From a bacterium (GTDB lineage: Bacteria; Fidelibacterota; Marinisomatia; Marinisomatales; JAHJCW01): a stretch of DNA of 64,000 nucleotides. The DNA is taken from contig JANQGY010000019.1 of NCBI GenBank assembly GCA_028282845.1, forward strand, positions 87,569 through 151,568, given 5' to 3'. Each line of letters starts with the position of its first letter. The stretch's first letter is position 1. The notes below the pieces were generated by a model. That model was not told the origin of the DNA. It searched no databases and saw only the letters and a program-made list of their open reading frames with translations. The position numbers and the translations under genes were made by a program. Positions 6,709-15,592 of the stretch are shown piece after piece.

Positions 6709-9079
6709 CTGTTTTTGTTGTATTATCTGAGGTTATTCTACTTAAGTAAATACCCGCCGGAACTTGATTAAGGTTACTATCTGTCCCATTCCATTCAATA
6801 CTATGCCATCCTTGAGTTTGTTCGGTGTTAAGTAAGGTAGTAATTAGCTTACCACTTATATCATAGATCCGTATCTCTACCTTACTATTATTCTCTAATC
6901 CATAAGTTATTGTAGTCGTAGGATTAAATGGATTAGGATGAGCCGGTAATACCGTAAATGTTGTTGGCAGATTATCTAAAACATCATTTATTCCTAATAG
7001 GCTTTGAGCTAAGAAATCTTGCTCAATCAGATCTTCATCAACATTAGTAAATGATATATAGTCAGGACTAAATTCATATCCTTCCATGGATGGTGAGCAA
7101 GTACCACTCCAACCGCGCGATACTGAAGTAATGTACCAACCATGTTGATTTGTATAAACCGTCGCTCCTCCATTATCAAAGACTACTGCTACTCCCTCCA
7201 AACCATTACCCGTATCATCTCTAACAAATCCTGATATGGTATGATCACTCGGTACGAAAGTACCTATGTAGTTCTGATCAACCTGATTGGTTGTGGCCAC
7301 TGTATACTCAATACTGATTGGTGTAAATACCCAACCGCTCTTAGTAGGAGTTGCTGTACCACCCCAACCTGGACTAACCGAGGTTATATACATCCCGTTA
7401 ACATCGGTATATACCGTCGCTCCTCCATTACTGAATGCTACTCCAACTCCCTCAATTGCATTATCATCAGCATCTTTTACATGGCCGGATATGCTTACAG
7501 GAGCTACTGTTCCATTCAAAGTTAAATTGTATGGATTTTCATCACTATCATCATTGGCTATACTTATACTTGCCGTCTTAGCTCCCGTTGAGGTCGGACT
7601 GAATCGCACCGTAAACGTAGTACTACTACTCGCTAATATGGTTGCTGTAGCAGGCTGCGATGTTATACTGAACTGACTTGCATCAGTCCCACCAATCGTA
7701 AGCGGAGTGGTAATTGTCAAGTTTGCCGTTCCCGTATTCTCGATCGTAAATACTATATCAGTATCAGTACCTAAAGCCTTACTACCATAATCATAACTAC
7801 CGCCATCGGCTATATCGGTGGTGGATTGCTTTAAATTGATCTCAGGAAGACCATATACGCGGGCATGACCGGCATCAGTTCCGGTGCCGTCATTGGATTG
7901 AGCACCAATCGCTACGCGGGTACCGTCCGAGGATATGGCTACTGAACGTCCTGAATTGTCACCGGCAGCCTCACCATCTATATCAGAACCAATCTGTGTC
8001 CATGTTCCACTCGACTCATAATATATGCGCACATGACCGGCATCAGTTCCGGTGCCGTCATTGGATTGAGCACCAATCGCTACGCGGGTACCGTCCGAAG
8101 ATAAGGATACTGATATTCCTGAATAATCATAGACAGCTTCTCCATCTATATCAGAACCAACCTGGGTCCATGCACCACTCGACTCAGAATATACCCGCAC
8201 ATGACCGGCATTAGTGTCGGTACCGTCATTTAGATAAGCTCCAATTGCCACACGCCTCCCATCCGAGGATAAGGCTACTGATAATCCTGATAGGTCACCG
8301 ACAGCTTCTCCGTCAATATCAGCGCCAACCTGCGTCCATACCCCACCGGACTCGGAATATACCCGCACATGACCGGCATCAGTTCCGGTACCGTCATTTA
8401 GATAAGCACCAATCGCTACGCGGGTACCATCAGAGGATAAGGAGACTGAATATCCTGAATTGTCACTAGCTGCTTCGCCATCAATATCAGCGCCTACCTG
8501 GGTCCATGTTCCACCGGACTCGTCATATACCCGTACATGACCGGCACTAGTGCCAGTGCCGTCATTATAAGGTGCTCCAATCGCCACACGGGTGCCGTCC
8601 GAGGATAAGGCTACTGACCAACCTAATTGATCACCGGCAGTTTCTCCGTCTATATCACTGCCCACCTGGGTCCATACGCCGCCGGACTCGGAATATACCC
8701 GTACATGACCGGCATTAGCGCCACCGCCATCATTCTCACGCGCGCTAATTGCTAAACGGGTACCGTCCGAGGATAAGGCTACTGACCAACCTGAAAAATC
8801 ACCGGCAGCTTCTCCGTCAATATCAGCACCAACTTGTGTCCATACGCCACCGGACTCGGAATATACCCGCACATGTCCGGCATCAGTCCCGGTACCGTCA
8901 TTTCTAAAAGCGCCAATCGCTAGACGGGTACCGTCCGAAGATAAGGATACTGCATATCCTGATGCATCATTGGCAGCTTCGCCATCTATATCAGAACCAA
9001 CCTGGGTCCAATAATTCTGAGCAAAAATGGTTGAAAGTATTAATGAAATTGTTATAATAAGTTTAACATTTTGTGGCAT
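6686..9079 (-). CDS. Secreted seven-repeat propeller protein with T9SS sorting domain
   Basis: A 797-residue exported protein. Residues 1-20 are a signal peptide (LIITISLILSTIFA). Residues 24-415 are seven tandem 56-residue repeats, each starting W-T-Q-V/I-G and holding SSDGTRVAIGA and AGHVRVY; seven units suggest one complete seven-bladed beta-propeller of FG-GAP/integrin-like type. An Ig-like choice-of-anchor D/ASH domain follows (from about 417), then two carboxypeptidase-regulatory-like Ig modules (SISGHVKDADDNAIEG and TISGFVRDDTGNGLEG). The end is a T9SS type A sorting domain (HPNPFNPTTTITYGL to AKLLLLR). Export through Sec and then T9SS to the surface is inferred. The ligand is unknown. 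The stop codon is UGA and lies in a tandem repeat. Confidence 0.88.
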   Translation of the reverse strand: MPQNVKLIITISLILSTIFAQNYWTQVGSDIDGEAANDASGYAVSLSSDGTRLAIGAFRNDGTGTDAGHVRVYSESGGVWTQVGADIDGEAAGDFSGWSVALSSDGTRLAISARENDGGGANAGHVRVYSESGGVWTQVGSDIDGETAGDQLGWSVALSSDGTRVAIGAPYNDGTGTSAGHVRVYDESGGTWTQVGADIDGEAASDNSGYSVSLSSDGTRVAIGAYLNDGTGTDAGHVRVYSESGGVWTQVGADIDGEAVGDLSGLSVALSSDGRRVAIGAYLNDGTDTNAGHVRVYSESSGAWTQVGSDIDGEAVYDYSGISVSLSSDGTRVAIGAQSNDGTGTDAGHVRIYYESSGTWTQIGSDIDGEAAGDNSGRSVAISSDGTRVAIGAQSNDGTGTDAGHARVYGLPEINLKQSTTDIADGGSYDYGSKALGTDTDIVFTIENTGTANLTITTPLTIGGTDASQFSITSQPATATILASSSTTFTVRFSPTSTGAKTASISIANDDSDENPYNLTLNGTVAPVSISGHVKDADDNAIEGVGVAFSNGGATVYTDVNGMYITSVSPGWGGTATPTKSGWVFTPISIEYTVATTNQVDQNYIGTFVPSDHTISGFVRDDTGNGLEGVAVVFDNGGATVYTNQHGWYITSVSRGWSGTCSPSMEGYEFSPDYISFTNVDEDLIEQDFLAQSLLGINDVLDNLPTTFTVLPAHPNPFNPTTTITYGLENNSKVEIRIYDISGKLITTLLNTEQTQGWHSIEWNGTDSNLNQVPAGIYLSRITSDNTTKTAKLLLLR
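7835..9010. repeat. Seven tandem 168-base coding repeats
   Basis: Each 168-base unit encodes one 56-residue propeller repeat. Long stretches are the same at the DNA level, for example the copies around 7870-7935 and 8039-8100, so the units were recently duplicated or are being homogenised by gene conversion. There are no spacers, so this is not a CRISPR array. Confidence 0.92.
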
Positions 9080-9395
9080 TTACAGCCCCTCTTAATTAAT
9101 TAAGAATGAAAGTAATAATAGTTTGAATGCAGCGTAACAATGTACAAGTCCACAATGGATTAGAATGCCTGCTTCAGGTGGTATTGTATCACTCTGTATG
9201 TTAATCTATTAATAATACCGTATATATCAAAATGGTAAATTTACTTCTTTCAAGATAAGGAGTTTTCTGACATTACTTATTTTTGTCAGCCCCGACTTGA
9301 TCAAGGATCCATGTTTATAAAATAGAAAGCCCCTGCTTTCAAGGGGCTTTCTCTAACCAACCGGAGATCCAAATATGGGATTGAAAGTGAACCTT
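9080..9395. other. Non-coding gap with promoter region, repeat remnant and terminator
   Basis: This 316-base stretch holds the upstream region of the propeller protein gene, an AT-rich middle without a credible open frame, a half-element near 9290-9312 (CAGCCCCGACTTGATCAAGG) that looks like the remnant of a dispersed palindrome, and the terminator of the Spy-like gene at its right end. Confidence 0.7.
9325..9351 (-). terminator. Rho-independent terminator after Spy-like gene
   Basis: GAAAGCCCC-TGCTTTCAA-GGGGCTTTC gives a 9-pair stem. Read on the minus strand it lies 45 bases after the stop of the Spy-like gene and is followed by a T-rich run (CTATTTTAT). Confidence 0.8.
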
Positions 9396-9902
9396 TTAAC
9401 TACGGTTGTACGATCTGTATCCCCTTTTATTCGTGTTCTTGCGATCGAATTTTTCCGGTTTCAAGGTAAATTTAGCGATTTGCGTATTATCTAAAATATC
9501 ATCTAAACTATTAATGAACTGCCAACGAGCTTTATCTTTCTTCGTATTCAGAGTATTTACCTTTTTGAGCATTGCATCCAATTCGGCATCGCTGATCCCA
9601 TCTCCGTCTTCTACTTTTTTGCGGATATCTTCCTGAACTTCTTTAATTTCATCACGGATTGCTTTTACTTCTTCACGGTACTCTCTAAAACGTGGAAAAA
9701 ATTTGTCGGCTTGTTCCGGCGTTAGCTCTAATCTTTCGGTCAACCTGAAAGCCACCAATTCAGCTCTATTTTCCTGAGATTCCATTTTATTCATCATCAT
9801 ATTTTGTCCACAATTCTCGCGCTGCCCGCGACGCGCTCCGGGCTGTGCAAATGCACTTGTAACTAACAGAATTCCAATTAACACTATTATACTTCTTTTC
9901 AT
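9396..9902 (-). CDS. Spy/CpxP-like periplasmic protein
   Basis: A 168-residue exported helical protein. Residues 1-19 are a signal peptide (IIVLIGILLVTSAFA), followed by a basic Arg/Asn-rich segment. The helical body carries RLELTPEQADKFFPRF, the LTxxQ-like motif of Spy/CpxP/ZraP proteins, and long charged helices with high coiled-coil potential. Relatives act as periplasmic ATP-independent chaperones or envelope-stress/metal sensors, but this group is loosely defined. The gene has its own terminator. It diverges from the helicase-nuclease gene across 164 bases. Class is likely, exact role unknown. Confidence 0.7.
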   Translation of the reverse strand: MKRSIIVLIGILLVTSAFAQPGARRGQRENCGQNMMMNKMESQENRAELVAFRLTERLELTPEQADKFFPRFREYREEVKAIRDEIKEVQEDIRKKVEDGDGISDAELDAMLKKVNTLNTKKDKARWQFINSLDDILDNTQIAKFTLKPEKFDRKNTNKRGYRSYNRS

Positions 9903-10066
9903 CTTTAGTCCTTGTTTCTATTTATTAAAACACTTTTTCCATTCCTGCTTAAATAGACACACCTTTAACTAAAAATGTTAAAAAATATATTTTGTTAAAT
10001 AATGATCCTTGAACCATTCAAATAAGATTGTATCTCATATTCACTCGAATAAGCTTAATTTCCGAT

Positions 10067-13033
10067 ATGATATATAAGCGTGGATCATTTACTGCTAACG
10101 CTTCGCAAAGCGCTGCGATTGTTCATCCGCTCGCTCCGCTGATGATTATCGCCGGCGCGGGAACCGGTAAAACCACCACCCTTTTACACCGGATATATCA
10201 TTTGATCGAGCATTTCAAACTAAAACCGGAAAATATTCTAACGATTACTTACACGGAAAAAGCCGCCGCGGAATTGAAAACCCGCATTGTTAACGAGATT
10301 GGCAGTAGCGCCGAAGCTATGCTGATCAGCACCTTTCATGCCTTTTGTTTTAATCTTGTAAAAGAGTATGATAAGTCGTTTGATTCTGCGCCAATTCTCA
10401 TGGAAGAAGGTGACGCCATTTATTTGTTCTTACAAAATTTTGATGAACTAAGTCCTTTCGAATCCCGTTTATTCGTGGTTGATCCGGTCAAATCAATAAC
10501 CAAAAGTTTTATTCCGTTCATTAACCGTTTGCGGGATGAATTAATTGATCCGAACCGGCATTCTAATCCGTTACCTAATGAAGATTTCAGTGAAGAAATG
10601 AATGCTCAATTGAACGATCTGCGAAGGATATATCCTCTATTCCAAAAATGGAAAATTGAGCAGAATTTTGTTGATTTCGGCGATATGATATTGAAGTGCC
10701 ATGAACTATTACAAAATGATAAATCCGTTTTAAATAAAGTTCAGGATCAATTCAAATATATTATCATTGATGAATTTCAGGATAATAATTTTGCCTTGAA
10801 TGAGGTTGTAAAACAAATCGTGAGAGAATCAGGACAGATAAGCGTCGTTGGGGATGAGGATCAGGTAGTTTACAGTTTCAGAGGAGCTAGTAAATATAAT
10901 ATTTCAGCTTTCAGAAATACCTACCAATATCATGAAAACTACGCTGAAATATCATTGGCGGAAAATTTTCGTTCCACCCAACAAATCCTTGATGTTGCCA
11001 ATAATTCCATTGCAAATGCCGAGAACCGCAAACACAAACAGTTGAAAGCGTTTGATTCTAAGAATGGCGAGCAACCGCAACTAATTTTTTCCGATAATAA
11101 GTATCATCCCAAATTAATTGCCGACCAAATCAAAACATTAGTTGAAAAATATAATTATTCGGATATTGCAGTGCTTTGCCGGACTCAAGCTCAGGTAAAA
11201 AGTATCGCCGAGCGACTAAGCCAATCAAATATTCCGACCCGAACATTTTTGGTCAATTTTTTTGAGATACCGGAAATCAGAGATCTAATGGCTTGGTGTA
11301 ATTTAATAGCGGAAACCACTGATCAGGATACAAGTTTATACCGCTTAATTTCACAAAAAATAAATAATAATTATGCTAACGAATTATTTAGCAAATTTTC
11401 TAAACGTGATCGAACAAGCCGTTTGGAATATATTAAATATGAAAATAATCCGATTCTCGGACAGCTAATTAATAACATACTATATCTGCGTGAATTAAAT
11501 CGCAAGAAAACTGCTCATGAGATGATTTGGGAGATCCTTATCAAATCAAAGCTATTACGATCATTAATTAACAAATATGAATATCAGGATCAATTAGCGA
11601 TTTTGAACATCGGGCAATTCATTGCGCGGGCAAACGCATTTAGCGAACGGCATAAAAGCACCAATTCCTTATCGGCATTTACCAAATATATTCAAGTATT
11701 GCAGGATTCCAACGGAATAAGAACCTTATATCCTATGGAGAAATATTTATCGCAATCGGTATTAGTTAATACAATCCACGGCGTTAAAGGTGGCGAATAC
11801 GCGGTTGTCTTTATTCCCTTTAATCGTTCCGGCAGCTTTCCGCTAAATTTCAGAAAAAATGACTATATGGATTTTCCACCGATGGATTGGTTAAACTATG
11901 TAAGTAATGTATTGTCTTCAGCTAAGGAGCAACATATTGAGGAAGAAAGAAGATTATTTTATGTTAGTTTAACCCGAGCCAAAAATTTGTTGTATTTATA
12001 TGCCCCAAAAAAAGCCACATCAAAATTCATTAAAGAATTAAACCAAAATTTATTAGAGGTATCCGAGATGGACAGCGAACAAAATAACACTAAATTATCA
12101 ACCTATTCCGATCTTAGAACTAAATATGAAAAGAAACTGTCCAAGGCGCTTAGTTTAAACCAATTTCAATTGTCCAAAGATATTTTGAATGTGCTTGAGC
12201 GGATCACTCAATTGGAGAATGGCTCTTCAATCAAATGGTCGAACACCGCTTGGGAAGATGAACTTCAAGCACATTTAAATAACGATCTGCAAGTGAAAAT
12301 ACCGGAAAAAATCAATCTTTCCGCAAGTTCGATTGAAACCTACGAACAATGTCCCTTTAAGTATCGCTTAAGTAATATTGATAAAATTCCGCAGGTCGGC
12401 AGCAAACCGCAATTGACTTTTGGTAATATAATTCATCGCGTATTGGAACAGTATCATCAACCGGATAGCGAGCAAAGCAAGGAATACCTTTTGAAACTGT
12501 TAGATACTAATTGGGAATCCTTAGGATTTGACTACGAAACACAGGAAGCGGATTTTAAACGCCAAGGTAAGGATTTATTGTCTAATTATTTTGATTTCCT
12601 GCAAGATAACCCTGCTGATGTTGCTGAAAGAGAACTACCTTTCTCCTTTGAAATTGAAAATGTTGTAATAAACGGAAAAATTGACAGAATTGATAAAGTG
12701 CCCGGCGGTTATAATGTGATTGACTATAAAACAAGCAAGAATACCACCGAGGCCAAAAAAAGTGTTCAATTAGCGATTTACTCTTTGTATCTCCACTTAG
12801 ATGATAAGGATAAATTTAGCGGTATTCCTAAAAATGCCATCCTGCATTTTTTGCGGAGTGAAGAACCCGTTAAAGCTTATAGTTTCAATGAAAATGAATT
12901 AGATGTAATGCAGGACCGAATTATTGACATAGCCAAGAATATTCGTGATCAGAAATTTCCGACCTGCAAAGGATTCCATTGCGATTGGTGCGACTATAAA
13001 AATTTACTTTGCCCCGAATGGGAAACGGATTAG
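10067..13033 (+). CDS. UvrD/Rep-type helicase fused to a RecB-like Fe-S nuclease
   Basis: A 988-residue SF1 helicase-nuclease started at the ATG at 10067; a TTG 39 bases upstream is possible but has no ribosome site. Helicase motifs run in order: Walker A AGAGTGKT (29-36), DEFQD (motif II), GDEDQVVYSFRGA (III), LAENFRS (IV), TIHGVKGGEYAVVF (V) and RRLFYVSLTRAK (VI). The C-terminal part is a PD-(D/E)xK nuclease: Asp873, then Asp886-Tyr-Lys888. It has AddB-like cluster cysteines, Cys762 (CPFKYR) and Cys972, Cys975, Cys982 at the very end, for a 4Fe-4S cluster. It should unwind and resect DNA ends, like AddAB in a single chain. No partner gene is adjacent. Confidence 0.9.
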   Translation: MIYKRGSFTANASQSAAIVHPLAPLMIIAGAGTGKTTTLLHRIYHLIEHFKLKPENILTITYTEKAAAELKTRIVNEIGSSAEAMLISTFHAFCFNLVKEYDKSFDSAPILMEEGDAIYLFLQNFDELSPFESRLFVVDPVKSITKSFIPFINRLRDELIDPNRHSNPLPNEDFSEEMNAQLNDLRRIYPLFQKWKIEQNFVDFGDMILKCHELLQNDKSVLNKVQDQFKYIIIDEFQDNNFALNEVVKQIVRESGQISVVGDEDQVVYSFRGASKYNISAFRNTYQYHENYAEISLAENFRSTQQILDVANNSIANAENRKHKQLKAFDSKNGEQPQLIFSDNKYHPKLIADQIKTLVEKYNYSDIAVLCRTQAQVKSIAERLSQSNIPTRTFLVNFFEIPEIRDLMAWCNLIAETTDQDTSLYRLISQKINNNYANELFSKFSKRDRTSRLEYIKYENNPILGQLINNILYLRELNRKKTAHEMIWEILIKSKLLRSLINKYEYQDQLAILNIGQFIARANAFSERHKSTNSLSAFTKYIQVLQDSNGIRTLYPMEKYLSQSVLVNTIHGVKGGEYAVVFIPFNRSGSFPLNFRKNDYMDFPPMDWLNYVSNVLSSAKEQHIEEERRLFYVSLTRAKNLLYLYAPKKATSKFIKELNQNLLEVSEMDSEQNNTKLSTYSDLRTKYEKKLSKALSLNQFQLSKDILNVLERITQLENGSSIKWSNTAWEDELQAHLNNDLQVKIPEKINLSASSIETYEQCPFKYRLSNIDKIPQVGSKPQLTFGNIIHRVLEQYHQPDSEQSKEYLLKLLDTNWESLGFDYETQEADFKRQGKDLLSNYFDFLQDNPADVAERELPFSFEIENVVINGKIDRIDKVPGGYNVIDYKTSKNTTEAKKSVQLAIYSLYLHLDDKDKFSGIPKNAILHFLRSEEPVKAYSFNENELDVMQDRIIDIAKNIRDQKFPTCKGFHCDWCDYKNLLCPEWETD

Positions 13034-13057
13034 CTTACCTAATTACTATTGTTGATA

Positions 13058-13094
13058 AATAATATCTCCCCCATTTTCTGAGGGAGATATTATT
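13058..13094. terminator. Bidirectional terminator between convergent genes
   Basis: AATAATATCTCCC and GGGAGATATTATT pair perfectly over 13 bases around an 11-base loop, with AT-rich flanks on both sides. It serves the helicase-nuclease gene and the convergent sigma-factor operon. Confidence 0.85.
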
Positions 13095-13099
13095 ATTTT

Positions 13100-13435
13100 C
13101 TACGATTTTGGCTCTAATTCGACTTCGCTGTCATCTTCATGGTGCTCTTTGTACTTTCTACATTCTTCACGGAAGCCTGATTTCCAATCCTTAGAATGCT
13201 TTGACCGTTTGCTGTCTTTACCGCTACCATGACCACCTAAGCCGCCAAATAGTATCTTAGATAAAATCAAAATTCCTATTGCCTGCCAAAATGTGACCAC
13301 CGGACCACCAAACAATGTTGGAATTAACCAATTCCACAATTCCATCACAAAAAAACCAAAAACAAAGGCAGCAGCAAAAAATAAGATTATGAATAATGGA
13401 ATATATTTAGCCATTTTTTTCGGATGTTTGTTCAT
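13100..13435 (-). CDS. Small two-helix membrane protein, partner of ECF sigma factor
   Basis: A 111-residue protein with two hydrophobic segments (roughly 11-37, IPLFIILFFAAAFVFGFFV, and 42-64, PVVTFWQAIGILILSKIL). A highly charged His/Lys/Glu-rich tail includes SGFREECRKYKEHHEDD. Its start overlaps the stop of the sigma-factor gene by 4 bases, so the two are translationally coupled. That coupling suggests an anti-sigma or membrane-sensor role, but no known anti-sigma domain is recognised; this is inference. A terminator follows directly. Confidence 0.7.
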   Translation of the reverse strand: MNKHPKKMAKYIPLFIILFFAAAFVFGFFVMELWNWLIPTLFGGPVVTFWQAIGILILSKILFGGLGGHGSGKDSKRSKHSKDWKSGFREECRKYKEHHEDDSEVELEPKS

Positions 13436-13965
13436 CTTGTATTCTCCAAAAATTCTTGATATGAATTAATTAATTGTTGACGTAAAGTTTTTATAGCATA
13501 GTGTTTACGGGCTAATAGAGTATTGATTGACTCATTATTACCTTTCGCAATTTGTTTAAAACTTTTACCTTCAATTTCATTTTGAATGAATATTTCTTTT
13601 TGCTTTGGGGGCAGAGAATTGATCGCCATTCTAAGTTCTTGTTCCAACATACGCATCTCAAATTCATCTTCCGGATTAATACCAATCTCATCTATAACTG
13701 TCTGCATTTCAACATCATCTTCTATACTATATTTATTTTGCCTTCTAAACAGATCAGTAATTTTATTTTTCGAAACTGTATATAACCATCCTAAAGCTCT
13801 TTCAAGGGAAATGATTGAATCAAAACTATTAGTGAATTGCAGAAGAACATCTTGGAAAACATCTTCCGCATCTTCGGCATTTGGAACCCGATATAGAATA
13901 TAATCGTATAATCGTTCACCGATGTCTTCGAGTATTAAACTAATAGTATTATTGCGCTCTGTCAT
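13432..13965 (-). CDS. ECF-type RNA polymerase sigma factor
   Basis: A 177-residue sigma-70 family protein with only regions 2 and 4. Region 2 includes NAEDAEDVFQDVLLQF and GWLYTVSKNKITDLFRRQNK. Region 4 includes INSLPPKQKEIF and a helix-turn-helix around GKSFKQIAKGNNESINTLLA. Such factors direct RNA polymerase to stress or envelope regulons and are usually held by a membrane anti-sigma factor. The next gene, overlapping by 4 bases, encodes a small membrane protein that may have that job. The upstream lipoprotein gene is 72 bases away on the same strand. Confidence 0.93.
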   Translation of the reverse strand: MTERNNTISLILEDIGERLYDYILYRVPNAEDAEDVFQDVLLQFTNSFDSIISLERALGWLYTVSKNKITDLFRRQNKYSIEDDVEMQTVIDEIGINPEDEFEMRMLEQELRMAINSLPPKQKEIFIQNEIEGKSFKQIAKGNNESINTLLARKHYAIKTLRQQLINSYQEFLENTR

Positions 13966-14037
13966 TTTCAGAAATATCCTTTCTGTTTATAATGACGCAA
14001 AAAGGAAAGATTTATTGTAAAATATTTTAATATTTAT

Positions 14038-14466
14038 TTAGTCACCAATAGCGAGTACGAGTTGAACTACACCTGTAAAATTATCAGCCTTGAAAAATAT
14101 TTTATTGGGAATTGCATTGGTCGGTACTACATCCGATGGAGCAACATTTATATTACTTACTAATTCATAATTAGCAAGCAAAGAATCATTGTTATTGTAA
14201 ATATCAAAATATGATGTATCACCTGATCTGCCGGCAAAATCAGTCACAACTAAAACTGTTGTCAATTCGATGGCATTATCAGTAGAAAAAGTTAAAGTAT
14301 AATTCTCTTCGGTACTGTAATTCTCACCGCGTAATGAAAATGTGAATGATTCGTTTGTATTAACGACTACCGGTGAATTCTTATATAAACCGTCCAACGG
14401 TTCTTCAGGACCAACACATGAGATGAAAAGAATTGTCAGTAATGATAAAACAAAAAAATATTTCAA
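14038..14466 (-). CDS. Small lipoprotein of unknown function
   Basis: A 142-residue lipoprotein: a hydrophobic leader (YFFVLSLLTILFISC) ends in a lipobox with the lipidated Cys at residue 17. The mature part is rich in Thr, Asn and Asp and looks like a beta-sandwich (TYSF-like alternating strands), with no recognised domain. It starts 2 bases after the rmuC stop, so the two are co-transcribed. It may be coupled to the sigma-factor gene downstream, but a 72-base gap separates them. Confidence 0.7.
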   Translation of the reverse strand: MKYFFVLSLLTILFISCVGPEEPLDGLYKNSPVVVNTNESFTFSLRGENYSTEENYTLTFSTDNAIELTTVLVVTDFAGRSGDTSYFDIYNNNDSLLANYELVSNINVAPSDVVPTNAIPNKIFFKADNFTGVVQLVLAIGD

Positions 14467-14468
14467 TT

Positions 14469-15557
14469 TTAGTCCTCTAATTCTTTGGGTTGATTCAATT
14501 GAATTTCATTGATCTTTTCCATTGGTTTTTCCAATTGTCTTGTTCGGGTAGTCGCTAAATCCTCATAATGTTTTTGCACCGTTCCTAAAGACTTGCCCAT
14601 TGCGTCCATCTTATCAACGAATAGCTGCCATTGTTTAGCGAATGTGCCTATCAGTTTTTGCATATCTCCCGCCCGTTTTTCCATCATAAAATTCGAGACT
14701 GCCTGCCTGATCAAAGACAATACGGCATACAAAGTAATTGGCGAACAAAGAATAATTTTATTCTCTAAAGAAAAATCAATTAAGTCCTGATCTTCTTGGT
14801 TCAAAAAAGAATAAATTCCCTCATTGGGAATAAACATCAGAACGTAATCCACCGTTCCACCTTCCGGATCTATATAACTCCGCTTAGCGATGGTTTTTAC
14901 ATGATTGCGTACGTCATTAATAAATTGTTTTTTTTCAGACTCCTTTTCAGAGTCATTTTCAGCAGCAACAAATTTTTCATAATGATTGAGCGGAAATTTC
15001 ACATCCATATTTACATGTTTGTCCTGCGGCAGGAAAAAAGTATAATCGGGCCGGTCAGTGCCTTCCATGCTCTGTTTTGTATAATTGACACCTTCGGTCA
15101 ACCCAATGAAATTGAGAATATCCTCAACCATCCTTTCACCCCATTGACCGCGGGCTTGCGAACTGGAAAGAATCTGACGCAATTCACTTGTGGTATCGGT
15201 TAATTTTGTGATCCCTTGTTGCGAATTTTCCATCTGTCCTTTTAATTCGGTAGTTTGCTTGGTCAAATTCTCAAGATGACTTTTCATATCCTTGATGGAT
15301 GAATCAATCAATTTTTTCTTTTCATCAAGCTGTTGATCGGAAGATTTAGCCAAATTCTCAAATTGACGCTGTGCAATCTCAAAGAACGATTTTTGATTTT
15401 CATCTAAGGCTGCCCGCGATAAACTGCTAAACGCATCTTTTAATTCATCTTCAGATTTTTTTATTGAATCAAATTCACGTTGACGAAAGAACCAAATCAA
15501 AAGAGCTCCGGTTAAAAAACCGATTACAAAAAGTATAATTCCTGTTAAATATGCCAT
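14469..15557 (-). CDS. rmuC: RmuC-family DNA recombination protein
   Basis: A 362-residue RmuC homologue. Residues about 4-24 form an N-terminal membrane anchor (GIILFVIGFLTGALLIWFF), followed by a long coiled coil to about 135. The RmuC core then starts with SSQARGQWGERMVEDILNFI and includes DRPDYTFFLPQ and DVKFPLNHYEKF, which belong to a PD-(D/E)xK-like nuclease fold. RmuC limits inversions at short inverted repeats in E. coli; the mechanism is poorly known. It lies between an HD hydrolase (35 bases upstream) and a lipoprotein gene (2 bases downstream), all on one strand. Confidence 0.93.
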   Translation of the reverse strand: MAYLTGIILFVIGFLTGALLIWFFRQREFDSIKKSEDELKDAFSSLSRAALDENQKSFFEIAQRQFENLAKSSDQQLDEKKKLIDSSIKDMKSHLENLTKQTTELKGQMENSQQGITKLTDTTSELRQILSSSQARGQWGERMVEDILNFIGLTEGVNYTKQSMEGTDRPDYTFFLPQDKHVNMDVKFPLNHYEKFVAAENDSEKESEKKQFINDVRNHVKTIAKRSYIDPEGGTVDYVLMFIPNEGIYSFLNQEDQDLIDFSLENKIILCSPITLYAVLSLIRQAVSNFMMEKRAGDMQKLIGTFAKQWQLFVDKMDAMGKSLGTVQKHYEDLATTRTRQLEKPMEKINEIQLNQPKELED

Positions 15558-15592
15558 ATTTGAGTTTTAATATTTAACTAATTTACAAAATC

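Noticed and set aside
7287..7676. Plus-strand open frame of about 129 codons inside the propeller protein gene
   Set aside because: It lies opposite Ig-like domains with clear motifs and has no start signal.
7835..9010. CRISPR-like array
   Set aside because: The 168-base repeats are contiguous, coding and without spacers.
10028..10066. TTG start for the helicase-nuclease gene
   Set aside because: It adds 13 unconserved residues and has no ribosome site; the ATG at 10067 fits the family start.
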